Source: Planctomycetales bacterium (GTDB lineage Bacteria > Planctomycetota > Planctomycetia > Planctomycetales > Planctomycetaceae). From it: a stretch of 5,945 bases of DNA. Made by a program: the position numbers and the translations under genes. Position 1 is the first letter of the stretch. Every line of letters begins with the position of its first letter. The notes under the pieces were generated by a model. That model was not told where the DNA came from, did no database searches, and saw nothing but the letters and a program-made list of their open reading frames with translations. Location of the stretch: the NCBI GenBank assembly GCA_020050375.1, contig JAGVKR010000246.1, positions 1 to 5,945 of the forward strand, in the 5' to 3' direction. Shown in pieces: positions 1-5,273 of this stretch.

Positions 1-238
1 AAAAGTCGACCACTGCGGCGATGCCCGCGGGGGGCCGCTGATAGAGACGATACGGAAAGGCCTGTTTCCAGCCTTGTACGCAGACAAGGAGGGCGGCGAC
101 CGCCGCCAGACCCAGCGCGAGCCGCGACAGGACGGCACGGTCGGCGAGGACAGAGCGCAAGTCGTCGATCGGACCGGAAGCGACCCGCAGGCCGCCCCCC
201 CGATTGTTACGTCCGCGTCTGAAACCGAAGAGAGACAT
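1..238 (-). CDS. 7TM-HD family phosphohydrolase (PgpH/YqfF-like), N-terminal fragment
   Basis: This frame is open from an ATG at 238 to the left edge, so only the first 79 residues are visible. It starts MSLFGFRRGR, has a basic Gly-rich stretch, and then one hydrophobic helix at about residues 36-54. A FPYRL motif at 61-65 is followed by a short Pro-rich turn and AAVVDF. In 7TM-HD proteins an N-terminal transmembrane helix followed by an FPYR..G.R...I....DF-type segment opens the extracytoplasmic domain. The catalytic HD domain would lie beyond the window. Family members such as PgpH hydrolyse the second messenger c-di-AMP at the membrane; that activity is inferred for this protein. Its position directly downstream of phoH matches a common bacterial order (phoH, HD phosphohydrolase, ybeY). 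No strong Shine-Dalgarno precedes the ATG, and the upstream frame stays open into the repeat at 270-354, but no earlier ATG is in frame. Confidence 0.75.
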   Translation of the reverse strand, partial: MSLFGFRRGRNNRGGGLRVASGPIDDLRSVLADRAVLSRLALGLAAVAALLVCVQGWKQAFPYRLYQRPPAGIAAVVDF

Positions 239-269
239 ATCGCACGGCCGGATGGGCCGCTCGCAACGT

Positions 270-354
270 GTTGAAAAAGGGGTCAGACCCTTTTCGAACG
301 GGAACTACACTGAGGAATACTGTTGGTCTGAGAGGGTCAGACCCCTTTTTCAAC
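270..354. repeat. REPIN-like inverted repeat pair between phoH and the HD phosphohydrolase gene
   Basis: Two 21-base arms, 270-290 and 334-354, are reverse complements except at one base. The arm begins GTTGAAAAAGGGGTC and ends GACCC, and the mismatch is the centre base of its own GGGTC-N-GACCC palindrome. The spacer is 43 bp. The right arm overlaps a second hairpin, GGTCTGA (325-331) with TCAGACC (337-343), followed by CCTTTTT. That resembles an intrinsic terminator on the plus strand, but no plus-strand gene lies upstream to use it. The element begins 6 bp after the phoH stop and fills most of the gap to the next gene. A paired palindrome in inverted orientation is the architecture of REPIN elements, which are mobilised by RAYT transposases. 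No transposase is in view, so that class is inferred. In the phoH mRNA the arms could form a long hairpin that separates expression of the two genes. Confidence 0.75.
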
Positions 355-359
355 GCCCG

Positions 360-1373
360 TTAACCCTTTCGTCGCACCGCGTGCCGCACCGGCTGGTCGT
401 CGTAAGCTTTGACGATCTCCTTCACGAGGCGGTGGCGGACAATGTCGCGAGCGGTCAACTTGACGTGCTCGATCCCTTCGATCGCCGACAGGCGGGCGAT
501 GGCGTCGTTGAGGCCGCTGGTGACGTGCGGGGGCAAGTCGGTCTGCGTCGTGTCGCCCGTGACGACGATCTTCGAGCCGTTGCCCAGCCGCGTCAGAAAC
601 ATCTTCATCTGCGTGACAGTCGTGTTCTGCCCTTCGTCGAGAATGATGAACGTGTTGTTGAGCGTCCGCCCGCGCATGAACGCCAGGGGGACAATTTCGA
701 TCACGTCGCGCTCCATGTAGCGCTTGACCTGCTCGAAGTCGAGCATTTCATTGAGTGCGTCCAGGAGCGGGCGGAGAAACGGATTCACTTTCGCCAGGAG
801 ATCGCCAGGCAGAAAACCGAGCCGCTCGCCCGCCTCGACTGCCGGCCGGACGAGCACGATTTTTTGGACTTGCTCCTGCCGGAGCGCATTGACCGCCATC
901 GCCACAGCGAGATACGTTTTTCCGCTGCCAGCCGGCCCGATGCAGAACACCAGGTCGTTCTCACGAATCGACTTGACGTATTCCGCCTGCCCGAGTGTGC
1001 GGGGCGCCACCCGCCGCGCCTTTTCGAACAGATCGATCGTCTCGTCGGTGGCCGCAGTGGCCTGATGCCCGTTGCCGGTCGTGTTCAGAACCCCTTCCAC
1101 CTCGGATTCGAGCAACTCGCCGCGCTTGTCGAGAATCGCCCGCAGTTCGGCGAAGACGGCGAGCCCCTTGCGGATCTGCTCGTCGGTCCCGAGGAGGCGA
1201 ATCTCATCACCCCGGAGCGTCACGTCCACGCCCACCACGTCACGAACTTGCCGAAGGTATCGGTCTTGTGTTCCAAACAACAACAGAATCTGATCGGGAC
1301 TCGAAAACGAGAGCGAAGCTTCTGTCATTCGGGGATTCTCGAGGGCAGAGCGGACGGGGGAGATCGCGTTCAC
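360..1373 (-). CDS. phoH: PhoH family ATPase (PhoH/YbeZ-like)
   Basis: This is a 337-residue cytoplasmic P-loop protein, close to the usual PhoH length. The N-terminal part (about 22-80) contains LLFGTQDRYLRQVRD and a short nucleic-acid-binding-like fold typical of the family. The core follows: Walker A GPAGSGKT (146-153), VRPAVEAGERLGFLPGD (175-191), Walker B FIILDEGQN (242-250), GDTTQTDLP (273-281) and a C-terminal LTARDIVRHRLVKEIV (306-321). The Walker B segment reads DEGQN, where DEAQN is usual. PhoH proteins are ATPases linked to RNA metabolism, sometimes beside ybeY; the exact substrate is unsettled. The GTG at 1373 is chosen because AAGGGA (1386-1381) lies 7 bases before it. An ATG at 1328 (MTEASLSF) is a real alternative that fits usual family N-termini but has a weaker ribosome-binding site. 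The gene probably leads an operon with the HD phosphohydrolase. Confidence 0.95.
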   Translation of the reverse strand: MNAISPVRSALENPRMTEASLSFSSPDQILLLFGTQDRYLRQVRDVVGVDVTLRGDEIRLLGTDEQIRKGLAVFAELRAILDKRGELLESEVEGVLNTTGNGHQATAATDETIDLFEKARRVAPRTLGQAEYVKSIRENDLVFCIGPAGSGKTYLAVAMAVNALRQEQVQKIVLVRPAVEAGERLGFLPGDLLAKVNPFLRPLLDALNEMLDFEQVKRYMERDVIEIVPLAFMRGRTLNNTFIILDEGQNTTVTQMKMFLTRLGNGSKIVVTGDTTQTDLPPHVTSGLNDAIARLSAIEGIEHVKLTARDIVRHRLVKEIVKAYDDQPVRHAVRRKG

Positions 1374-1380
1374 CAGGATT

Positions 1381-1397
1381 TCCCTTGAGGAATTATA
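1381..1397 (-). promoter_or_regulatory. Putative -10 box and ribosome-binding site of phoH
   Basis: On the minus strand a perfect TATAAT lies at 1397-1392 and is followed within a few bases by AAGGGA at 1386-1381. The predicted transcript would start near 1385, giving a very short leader to the GTG at 1373 or about 57 bases to the ATG at 1328. No good TTGACA-like -35 is visible 16-18 bases upstream, and there is no extended -10 TG. The promoter is therefore only a candidate. A leader this short would place the AAGGGA almost at the transcript 5' end. Confidence 0.4.
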
Positions 1398-1471
1398 CCG
1401 TGGAAAGTGTCGATTGCGAGCGACGATCGGGCTTCATCGGTTGCGTCGCGGCAATGACGATTGAACCGGGA

Positions 1472-1532
1472 AGACACCACTCTTCAGACTGTGGTTCGCG
1501 CAGAACCTGCTGTATGGCAGCCACTTGTGTCT
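1472..1532. repeat. Branched hairpin cluster with closing stem
   Basis: An outer stem AGACAC (1472-1477) with GTGTCT (1527-1532) closes a 61-base stretch. Inside it are GGTTC (1493-1497) with GAACC (1503-1507), and CTGC (1507-1510) with GCAG (1517-1520) or, alternatively, GCTG with CAGC shifted by a base or two. A competing stem ACCAC (1476-1480) with GTGGT (1491-1495) is also possible. The stems are short, so chance pairing in GC-rich DNA cannot be excluded. It could be part of a structured RNA or the edge of a larger repeat element. Confidence 0.35.
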
Positions 1533-1563
1533 GGCCGGCGGAGGTCAGCAGCGTTGGTTGGAG

Positions 1564-1615
1564 GGATCACTGAAGGAACCCACAAGACCCGGTTGTGCGA
1601 GGATTGAAGTGATCC
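1564..1615. repeat. Nested hairpin
   Basis: GGATCACT (1564-1571) is the exact reverse complement of AGTGATCC (1608-1615). Between them CACAA (1581-1585) pairs with TTGTG (1593-1597) around a 7-base loop. The result is a 52-base stem with an internal loop. It lies 25 bp before the 217-bp inverted-repeat unit. No function is assigned. Confidence 0.45.
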
Positions 1616-1640
1616 ATTCCGACAACCACCATTCCGCGCA

Positions 1641-1857
1641 GGGTGCCGGGGTCAAAGCGATTGCTGGAGATTCCGGGTCGCGGCGCGCAACTCCTTCGTG
1701 GAAGCGAAGACAAGGCCGGAGCCAATTCGCGAGCGTGGCCCCGTCGCCGGTCACGGGGCCGCGCTCGCGGACCGTGCTGACCGACGGCCGATCCGGATCG
1801 ATTCCACGGATTGCAGTTCAAGCGGCCAATAGTTTATCCGCTTTGACCCCGGCACCC
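1641..1857. repeat. 217-bp element bounded by perfect 19-bp inverted repeats (MITE- or REPIN-like)
   Basis: The left end GGGTGCCGGGGTCAAAGCG (1641-1659) is the exact reverse complement of 1839-1857. GCA lies immediately outside both ends (1638-1640 and 1858-1860), which could be a 3-bp target duplication or chance. Near the right end TCAAGCGG (1818-1825) pairs with CCGCTTTGA (1838-1846) with a single-base bulge, giving a subterminal hairpin. The interior also holds the 17-bp-stem hairpin at 1728-1769 and the palindrome CGATCCGGATCG at 1789-1800. There is no transposase frame inside, so if mobile it would be non-autonomous. A perfect 19-bp pair at this spacing is unlikely by chance. Mobility itself is inference; a structured RNA gene is the main alternative. 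Confidence 0.65.
1728..1769. repeat. Long GC-rich hairpin, 17-bp stem and 8-base loop
   Basis: CGCGAGCGTGGCCCCGT (1728-1744) pairs with 1753-1769. The only imperfection is T1736 opposite G1761, which is a G-U wobble in a plus-strand transcript. The loop is 1745-1752 (CGCCGGTC). No T tract follows on either strand, so it does not look like a standard intrinsic terminator. It sits near the middle of the 217-bp element. Confidence 0.8.
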
Positions 1858-1931
1858 GCAAATCCGGTGCTCTTTGGCGGTGTCCCCGTTGCGACCGGCA
1901 GCGTTTACCCGGTTTGCCTGCGGGGGGCGTG

Positions 1932-1951
1932 CGATCTTGATCTCAAGATCG
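1932..1951. promoter_or_regulatory. Operator-like 20-bp palindrome upstream of the ATPase gene
   Basis: CGATCTTGA (1932-1940) and TCAAGATCG (1943-1951) are exact reverse complements around a two-base centre, TC. The site ends 85 bp before the ATPase start codon. A near-perfect 20-bp palindrome at this distance fits the binding site of a dimeric regulator. No recognised regulator consensus is claimed, and no regulator gene lies in the window. Confidence 0.45.
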
Positions 1952-2021
1952 TTTGGCGATCGACACGATGAACATGGCGTGAGCGGCGCGCTCGGAGCCT
2001 GCATTCTTTGTCAATCCAGCC

Positions 2022-2028
2022 AAGAGGG
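2022..2028 (+). promoter_or_regulatory. Ribosome-binding site of the ExeA-like ATPase gene
   Basis: AAGAGGG lies 8 bases before the ATG at 2037. This is a good Shine-Dalgarno match at normal spacing, and it fixes the start together with the family-typical N-terminus MYEAYFRL. Confidence 0.7.
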
Positions 2029-2036
2029 CCGGTCCC

Positions 2037-3806
2037 ATGTATGAGGCGTATTTTCGTTTGCAGAAGCGCCCTTTTTCCGCGACTCCCGACACCAGTTGCC
2101 TTTACGCTCCCGAACCCATCCAGAAGCTGCTCGACGAGTTGCGGCAGGCCGCGCAATCCGGGCAGGGGATCGGCGTGCTAACGGCGTCTGCCGGAACCGG
2201 GAAGACCCTGCTTTGTCGGCGTTTGCTGGTCGACCTCGAACGGCAGTTCACACCCATCTTTCTGGCGAACGCCAACGTCCCGACCCGTCGCGACCTGCTG
2301 CAGGCGATCCATTTTGAGCTGGGTAGGCGTTACAGCGGCATGGAAGAGCAGGAGATGCGGCTCGAGCTGATTGCGTCGCTCGAAAGTTTGGCCGTCTCCG
2401 GTCGATCGGTCGTGCTGATCGTCGACGAAGCTCATCTGCTCAACGAACGCCTGCTCGAAGAGCTGCGGGCTTTGGCGAGCCTCGCCGAAGAGGCCCAGCC
2501 TCTGCTGCGGATGATCCTCGTCGGCCAGATGGCCCTCGAAATGCGGCTGATTGATCCGTCGCTCGAAGCGCTCAATCAACGGATCGTTTTTCACGGGTAT
2601 CTCGACCCTCTGACGCGCGCGCAGAGTCGTGAATACGTCAACTACCGCATCCGCTGGGCGGGAGGCGATGCGTCGCAACTGTTCGATGCGGGGGCGCTCG
2701 AACTGATCGCCGAGGCCTGCAACGGCCTGCCCCGCTGCCTCAATCAATTGTGCGATCACAGCTTGCTGCTGACCTTCGTCCAGGAAGCGCCGCGCGTCAC
2801 CCGCGCACTCGTGGAAGACGCTCTGGCCGATCTCCGGCAATTGCCGCTGCACTGGAACGAATCGCTGGGAATGGCCGACGAGCTCAACGAAGAAGGCGGT
2901 ATGGAAGACGAGTTCGACGAAGTTGATGAGTGGCAAGAATTATTGCCGGCCCCCGAGACAATCGACCCGATGCACGTTGCCGAAGCTTCGGCCGCCTTCG
3001 AAATCGGGGGAGACCTCGAGACCGAACCAGAGGAGTCACTCGCATTCGCCCCCCCGCTCGCGGCGGCCGAACCTGCGGTCTCCCCGTGGACGATCACACC
3101 GATGCAGCCGATTCTATCTTCCAGCAGCACCACACCGGACATGGACCATTTCGCCGGAAAATCGTCGACTGGCCCCCGCGTTTTTCGCGAGGAGCTCGTC
3201 GACGATCGTTACGCGGCTCTCGATTTGCGAATGCCCCGACTCTCGCGAACGTTCGAGGAATCGGCGATTTCGGAAGGTTGGAAACCCGCGCAGCACGTCC
3301 CGGTCCCGAAGCCGCCGGAACCGCCAGCGCTCCCCGTGAACCATCGCCCGGAAACGGGAACTCAGTCGACTGACGAACCCCGTCACGAGATCGCCGCCGC
3401 GCCGGCCGCGTGGTCTGATTCGAATTCGATGGAGGCGGTCAAAGCCCGCGAGACGCTGCCGATCGAACAGACGGTCGGTCTTCCGCGAGAGCTCGAAGCG
3501 GAAATCAGCAGCAACGTCATGGATGTGTGCCGGGACGTTCAGAAGTCATTGAACCAATGGTGGGATCCCCGATCTCCCGAATACGTCGCCGGCGCGAGCG
3601 TCGAGACCAACGCTCTCGATCCGCGATCTGTGTCGCCGTACGATGTCGTCGAGCCGGATCGACCTGACGAGCTCACCTCCGACACAGTCGATGAGCTGCT
3701 CGCCAGCGTGCGCAATCAGGCAGCAACAGGACGGTACGTCCCCCGGCCCAGCTATCGGCACGTGTTCAGCATGCTCCGCCGCAAGGTCGGTCGGTCGTTG
3801 CGGTGA
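2037..3806 (+). CDS. ExeA/GspA-like AAA ATPase with long disordered C-terminal tail
   Basis: This 589-residue protein has the ExeA-family opening MYEAYFRLQKRPFSATPD. Its AAA module spans about 1-270: Walker A ASAGTGKT (50-57), Walker B VVLIVDEAH (125-133), a sensor-like ILVGQ (160-164), a candidate arginine finger R182 in NQRI, and a sensor-2 GLPRCLNQLCD (230-240). In ExeA proteins this module drives assembly of the type II secretin with ExeB; related TniB and MuB ATPases act in transposition. From about residue 277 the chain is acidic, then Pro/Ser-rich and probably disordered. A short conserved-looking end follows (LEAEISSNVMDVCRDVQKSL, near 486-505, and a basic C-terminus). No membrane helix or peptidoglycan-binding domain is seen, unlike full-length ExeA. 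There is no secretion gene nearby, so the specific role is unknown. A ribosome-binding site supports the start. Confidence 0.85.
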   Translation: MYEAYFRLQKRPFSATPDTSCLYAPEPIQKLLDELRQAAQSGQGIGVLTASAGTGKTLLCRRLLVDLERQFTPIFLANANVPTRRDLLQAIHFELGRRYSGMEEQEMRLELIASLESLAVSGRSVVLIVDEAHLLNERLLEELRALASLAEEAQPLLRMILVGQMALEMRLIDPSLEALNQRIVFHGYLDPLTRAQSREYVNYRIRWAGGDASQLFDAGALELIAEACNGLPRCLNQLCDHSLLLTFVQEAPRVTRALVEDALADLRQLPLHWNESLGMADELNEEGGMEDEFDEVDEWQELLPAPETIDPMHVAEASAAFEIGGDLETEPEESLAFAPPLAAAEPAVSPWTITPMQPILSSSSTTPDMDHFAGKSSTGPRVFREELVDDRYAALDLRMPRLSRTFEESAISEGWKPAQHVPVPKPPEPPALPVNHRPETGTQSTDEPRHEIAAAPAAWSDSNSMEAVKARETLPIEQTVGLPRELEAEISSNVMDVCRDVQKSLNQWWDPRSPEYVAGASVETNALDPRSVSPYDVVEPDRPDELTSDTVDELLASVRNQAATGRYVPRPSYRHVFSMLRRKVGRSLR

Positions 3807-3824
3807 GAGCGTGTGAAAACGATA

Positions 3825-3844
3825 GTGTGGACTTCAGTTCACAC
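3825..3844. terminator. Hairpin after the ATPase gene, possible terminator
   Basis: GTGTGGACT (3825-3833) pairs with the segment ending CACAC at 3844, giving up to nine pairs with one G-T wobble and almost no loop. It lies 18 bp after the ATPase stop, in the 85-bp gap between two convergent genes, where a bidirectional terminator would be expected. No T tract follows, so terminator function is not certain. Confidence 0.35.
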
Positions 3845-3856
3845 CAAACGCCTCGC

Positions 3857-3872
3857 GTTGGCTAAAGCCAAC
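3857..3872. repeat. Palindromic hairpin in the convergent spacer
   Basis: GTTGGCT (3857-3863) and AGCCAAC (3866-3872) are exact reverse complements around AA. It lies 19 bp beyond the peptidase stop codon and 12 bp from the preceding hairpin. It could serve as a terminator structure for either convergent gene, or be a dispersed intergenic palindrome. A T-rich tail is absent on both strands. Confidence 0.4.
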
Positions 3873-3891
3873 ACGACAAACTCGGCAGCGA

Positions 3892-4842
3892 TCAACGGGC
3901 GAGGGGTTGTTTGGCAGCCCACGCGCGGAAGTCGCGGTCGATCTCGGTGTCGGAAGCGCCCCCCAACAGCTCGCGCAGCGTTTCGAGACCGCTTGGATCA
4001 TCGCCAACCCGGTCCCGGAATTTGCGATAAAAATGGCTGAGCAGGCCGCGTTCCTGCAGGTACAGGCAGAAGCAGCGGACGTACGCGTAGTTCAAATTCT
4101 CTCCCTCACCCCGAAACGAACGGCTCTTGACGAGCGTCTCGAACATCGGCAGCTCGGCCGCGTCGAGCGCTCCGCGGAGCAGGCGATTGCGCCAGTTGGG
4201 CGTCCCCATCAGCGTCAAACCATCGGCCGAGAAGACCGTTTCTTCGTGCAGCGCAGCCAGCCCTTCGTCGAACCACTCAGGCATGTCGGGGAAATCGAAA
4301 TAGGCGAGGATGTGCGACAATTCGTGGGTCAGCGTCCCGTTGCCGGTCGCCAGATTGAACACGAGCCGACGCTGCGATCGTTGCGTGTAACCGGCGTAGG
4401 CGGTCGATTTGTACCCGTCCAGCTTCCAGGCGGCTTGCCGGAAAACCTGCTCGTTCGAGAGCGCCACAATGATCACCGGCTGATCGGGCCGCCGGTCAAA
4501 ATACGATCTCCACAAAGCTTCCGTCACCGGCCCGACCGATTCGCGATGAAGCCGGTCGAGATCGGTCTCGCCGATGTCCCCGGCGAGGATGAACGGCTCG
4601 CGGACGATGGTCGCGTAGTTCTCGGGCAATTGCTGCCGCAATTCGTTGGCCGTCGCTCGGCACGCCTGCGCCAATTCCGCATGGTCGTGGGTGCGCGCGA
4701 CGGCCAAACGGCTTTCGGCGCGCTCGAGGCGCGCGGCGAACTCGGTCTGCGTGCGCTGTGGGGCAGAGTACGAAAGCGCGTAAGCACCGCCGATCAACAG
4801 CAGCGGCCCCACGGTCAGGACAACAAGACGAATCAGGGTCAC
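3892..4842 (-). CDS. Membrane-anchored HExxH metallopeptidase-like protein (gluzincin / DUF1570-like)
   Basis: From the GTG at 4842 the protein has 316 residues. It opens TLIRLVVLTVGPLLLIGGAYA, a single N-terminal membrane anchor or uncleaved signal peptide at about 4-26, so the rest is probably outside the cytoplasm. A helical charged stretch follows. The zinc-peptidase signature HELSH is at 173-177, and MPEWFDEGLAALHEE places a third-ligand glutamate at about 193. HExxH followed by a P-W..EGLA glutamate is typical of gluzincin (peptidase MA-like) families. Its substrate is unknown. The open frame continues up to 4974, but that extension encodes a repetitive HASRLTPQASRLTPHAS stretch from the heptamer repeats and is not accepted. 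GGAG at 4851-4848 lies 5 bases before the GTG. The gene is convergent with the ATPase gene and divergent from glgB. Confidence 0.8.
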   Translation of the reverse strand: MTLIRLVVLTVGPLLLIGGAYALSYSAPQRTQTEFAARLERAESRLAVARTHDHAELAQACRATANELRQQLPENYATIVREPFILAGDIGETDLDRLHRESVGPVTEALWRSYFDRRPDQPVIIVALSNEQVFRQAAWKLDGYKSTAYAGYTQRSQRRLVFNLATGNGTLTHELSHILAYFDFPDMPEWFDEGLAALHEETVFSADGLTLMGTPNWRNRLLRGALDAAELPMFETLVKSRSFRGEGENLNYAYVRCFCLYLQERGLLSHFYRKFRDRVGDDPSGLETLRELLGGASDTEIDRDFRAWAAKQPLAR

Positions 4843-4847
4843 AGGGG

Positions 4848-4851
4848 CTCC
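4848..4851 (-). promoter_or_regulatory. Ribosome-binding site deciding the peptidase start
   Basis: On the minus strand GGAG lies 5 bases upstream of the GTG at 4842. It supports that start over the longer open frame beginning at 4974, whose first 44 codons are mostly translated tandem repeat. Confidence 0.55.
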
Positions 4852-4856
4852 AGGGG

Positions 4857-4912
4857 GTGAGGCGTGAGGCGTGAGGCGTGAGGCTTGAGGCGTGAGGCGT
4901 GAGGCGTGAGGT
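4857..4912. repeat. Tandem heptamer array, eight copies of GTGAGGC
   Basis: Eight contiguous 7-bp units run without gaps. Six are exact GTGAGGC, the fifth is TTGAGGC and the eighth is GTGAGGT. The array sits just upstream of the peptidase ribosome-binding site and would be in its 5' leader. Short tandem heptamers of this kind are known as intergenic elements in some bacteria, for example the heptanucleotide STRR repeats of cyanobacteria. Copy number may vary between strains. Confidence 0.9.
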
Positions 4913-4962
4913 CGAACGACGAGAGCAGCGCTGAATGATGAGCGCGGCTTGCGTTCGTCACC

Positions 4963-4983
4963 CTCAAGTCTCAAGCCCCAAGC
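4963..4983. repeat. Degenerate heptamer copies in inverted orientation
   Basis: Three consecutive 7-bp units, CTCAAGT, CTCAAGC and CCCAAGC, resemble the reverse complement of the TTGAGGC variant in the array 50 bp away. The two arrays therefore face each other and could pair partially. A run of eight C residues follows at 4987-4994. Confidence 0.5.
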
Positions 4984-5273
4984 CTTCCCCCCCCAAGTCT
5001 ACTGCGGACCCCGGTGGGAACCGAGCGTGACTTGAGCGAAAATCGAAGGTCGCGAGCAGACCCCGGCCCCGGATGCCGTCTATCCCACACGGTCGGAACC
5101 GGGGCCGCAGGCCGCAGAGCTTTCCTGGCTCCGACAGTCACTGCAACCGGCACATCCGGTCTCTGTCCCGCCATCGGCCGCATCGCAGAGCGCTTTCAAG
5201 TTGTCCCCCCGAACGACCCGAACCTCTGTATGCCGCTCGCGACCATTGACGCCCCGCGCGCAGATTCGCTCAA
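4984..5273. other. Non-coding spacer upstream of glgB with GC-rich hairpin
   Basis: No gene is supported here. The main structure is CGGCCCCGG (5064-5072) with CCGGGGCCG (5099-5107), a perfect 9-bp inverted repeat. Its 26-base loop contains a further CCGT (5076-5079) / ACGG (5089-5092) stem. No T tract follows. A TTGTCC at 5201-5206 could be a -35, but no acceptable -10 is found at normal spacing. A glgB promoter presumably lies in this stretch. Confidence 0.5.

Larger units (their letters stand above)
1398..2036. other. Non-coding, hairpin-rich divergent spacer
   Basis: No convincing gene is present between the divergent phoH and ATPase genes. The open frames here (148 codons at 1525-1971 plus, 84 codons at 1567-1821 minus) translate to compositionally biased sequence with no recognisable domain, and both run through the inverted repeats described separately. 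The stretch holds, in order, a branched hairpin cluster (1472-1532), a nested hairpin (1564-1615), a direct repeat CCATTCCG at 1614-1621 and 1629-1636, the 217-bp inverted-repeat unit (1641-1857) and a 20-bp palindrome (1932-1951). A promoter for the plus-strand ATPase gene should lie here, but no clear -35/-10 pair was found. Confidence 0.7.

Noticed and set aside
204..1388. 394-codon plus-strand open frame opposite phoH
   Set aside because: It is the antisense shadow of a clearly recognised PhoH gene. Its translation has no domain and it runs through the inverted repeat at 270-354.
1472..1532. Possible tRNA or known riboswitch in the branched hairpin cluster
   Set aside because: Stem lengths and loop sequences do not match a tRNA cloverleaf, there is no T-loop-like GGTTCRA context, and no known riboswitch core is recognisable.
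1567..1821. 84-codon minus-strand open frame, containing a NRFDPGT stretch
   Set aside because: The NRFDPGT peptide is just the translation of the left 19-bp repeat arm; there is no support for a protein.
1525..1971. 148-codon plus-strand open frame in the divergent spacer
   Set aside because: It runs through both 19-bp inverted ends and the long hairpin, has biased composition, and has no family resemblance or good ribosome-binding site.
1398..2036. Retron-type or integron-type structured element
   Set aside because: No reverse transcriptase or integrase gene is in the window; the hairpins alone do not support either class.
2178..2936. 252-codon minus-strand open frame inside the ATPase gene
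   Set aside because: It is antisense to the AAA core, whose Walker and sensor motifs are intact on the plus strand.
3907..4860. 317-codon plus-strand open frame opposite the peptidase gene
   Set aside because: The minus strand encodes a coherent membrane anchor and HExxH motif; the plus-strand product shows no recognisable family.
4843..4974. 44-codon N-terminal extension of the peptidase
   Set aside because: It mostly encodes translated tandem heptamers and precedes a hydrophobic anchor that fits a start at 4842 with its own ribosome-binding site.
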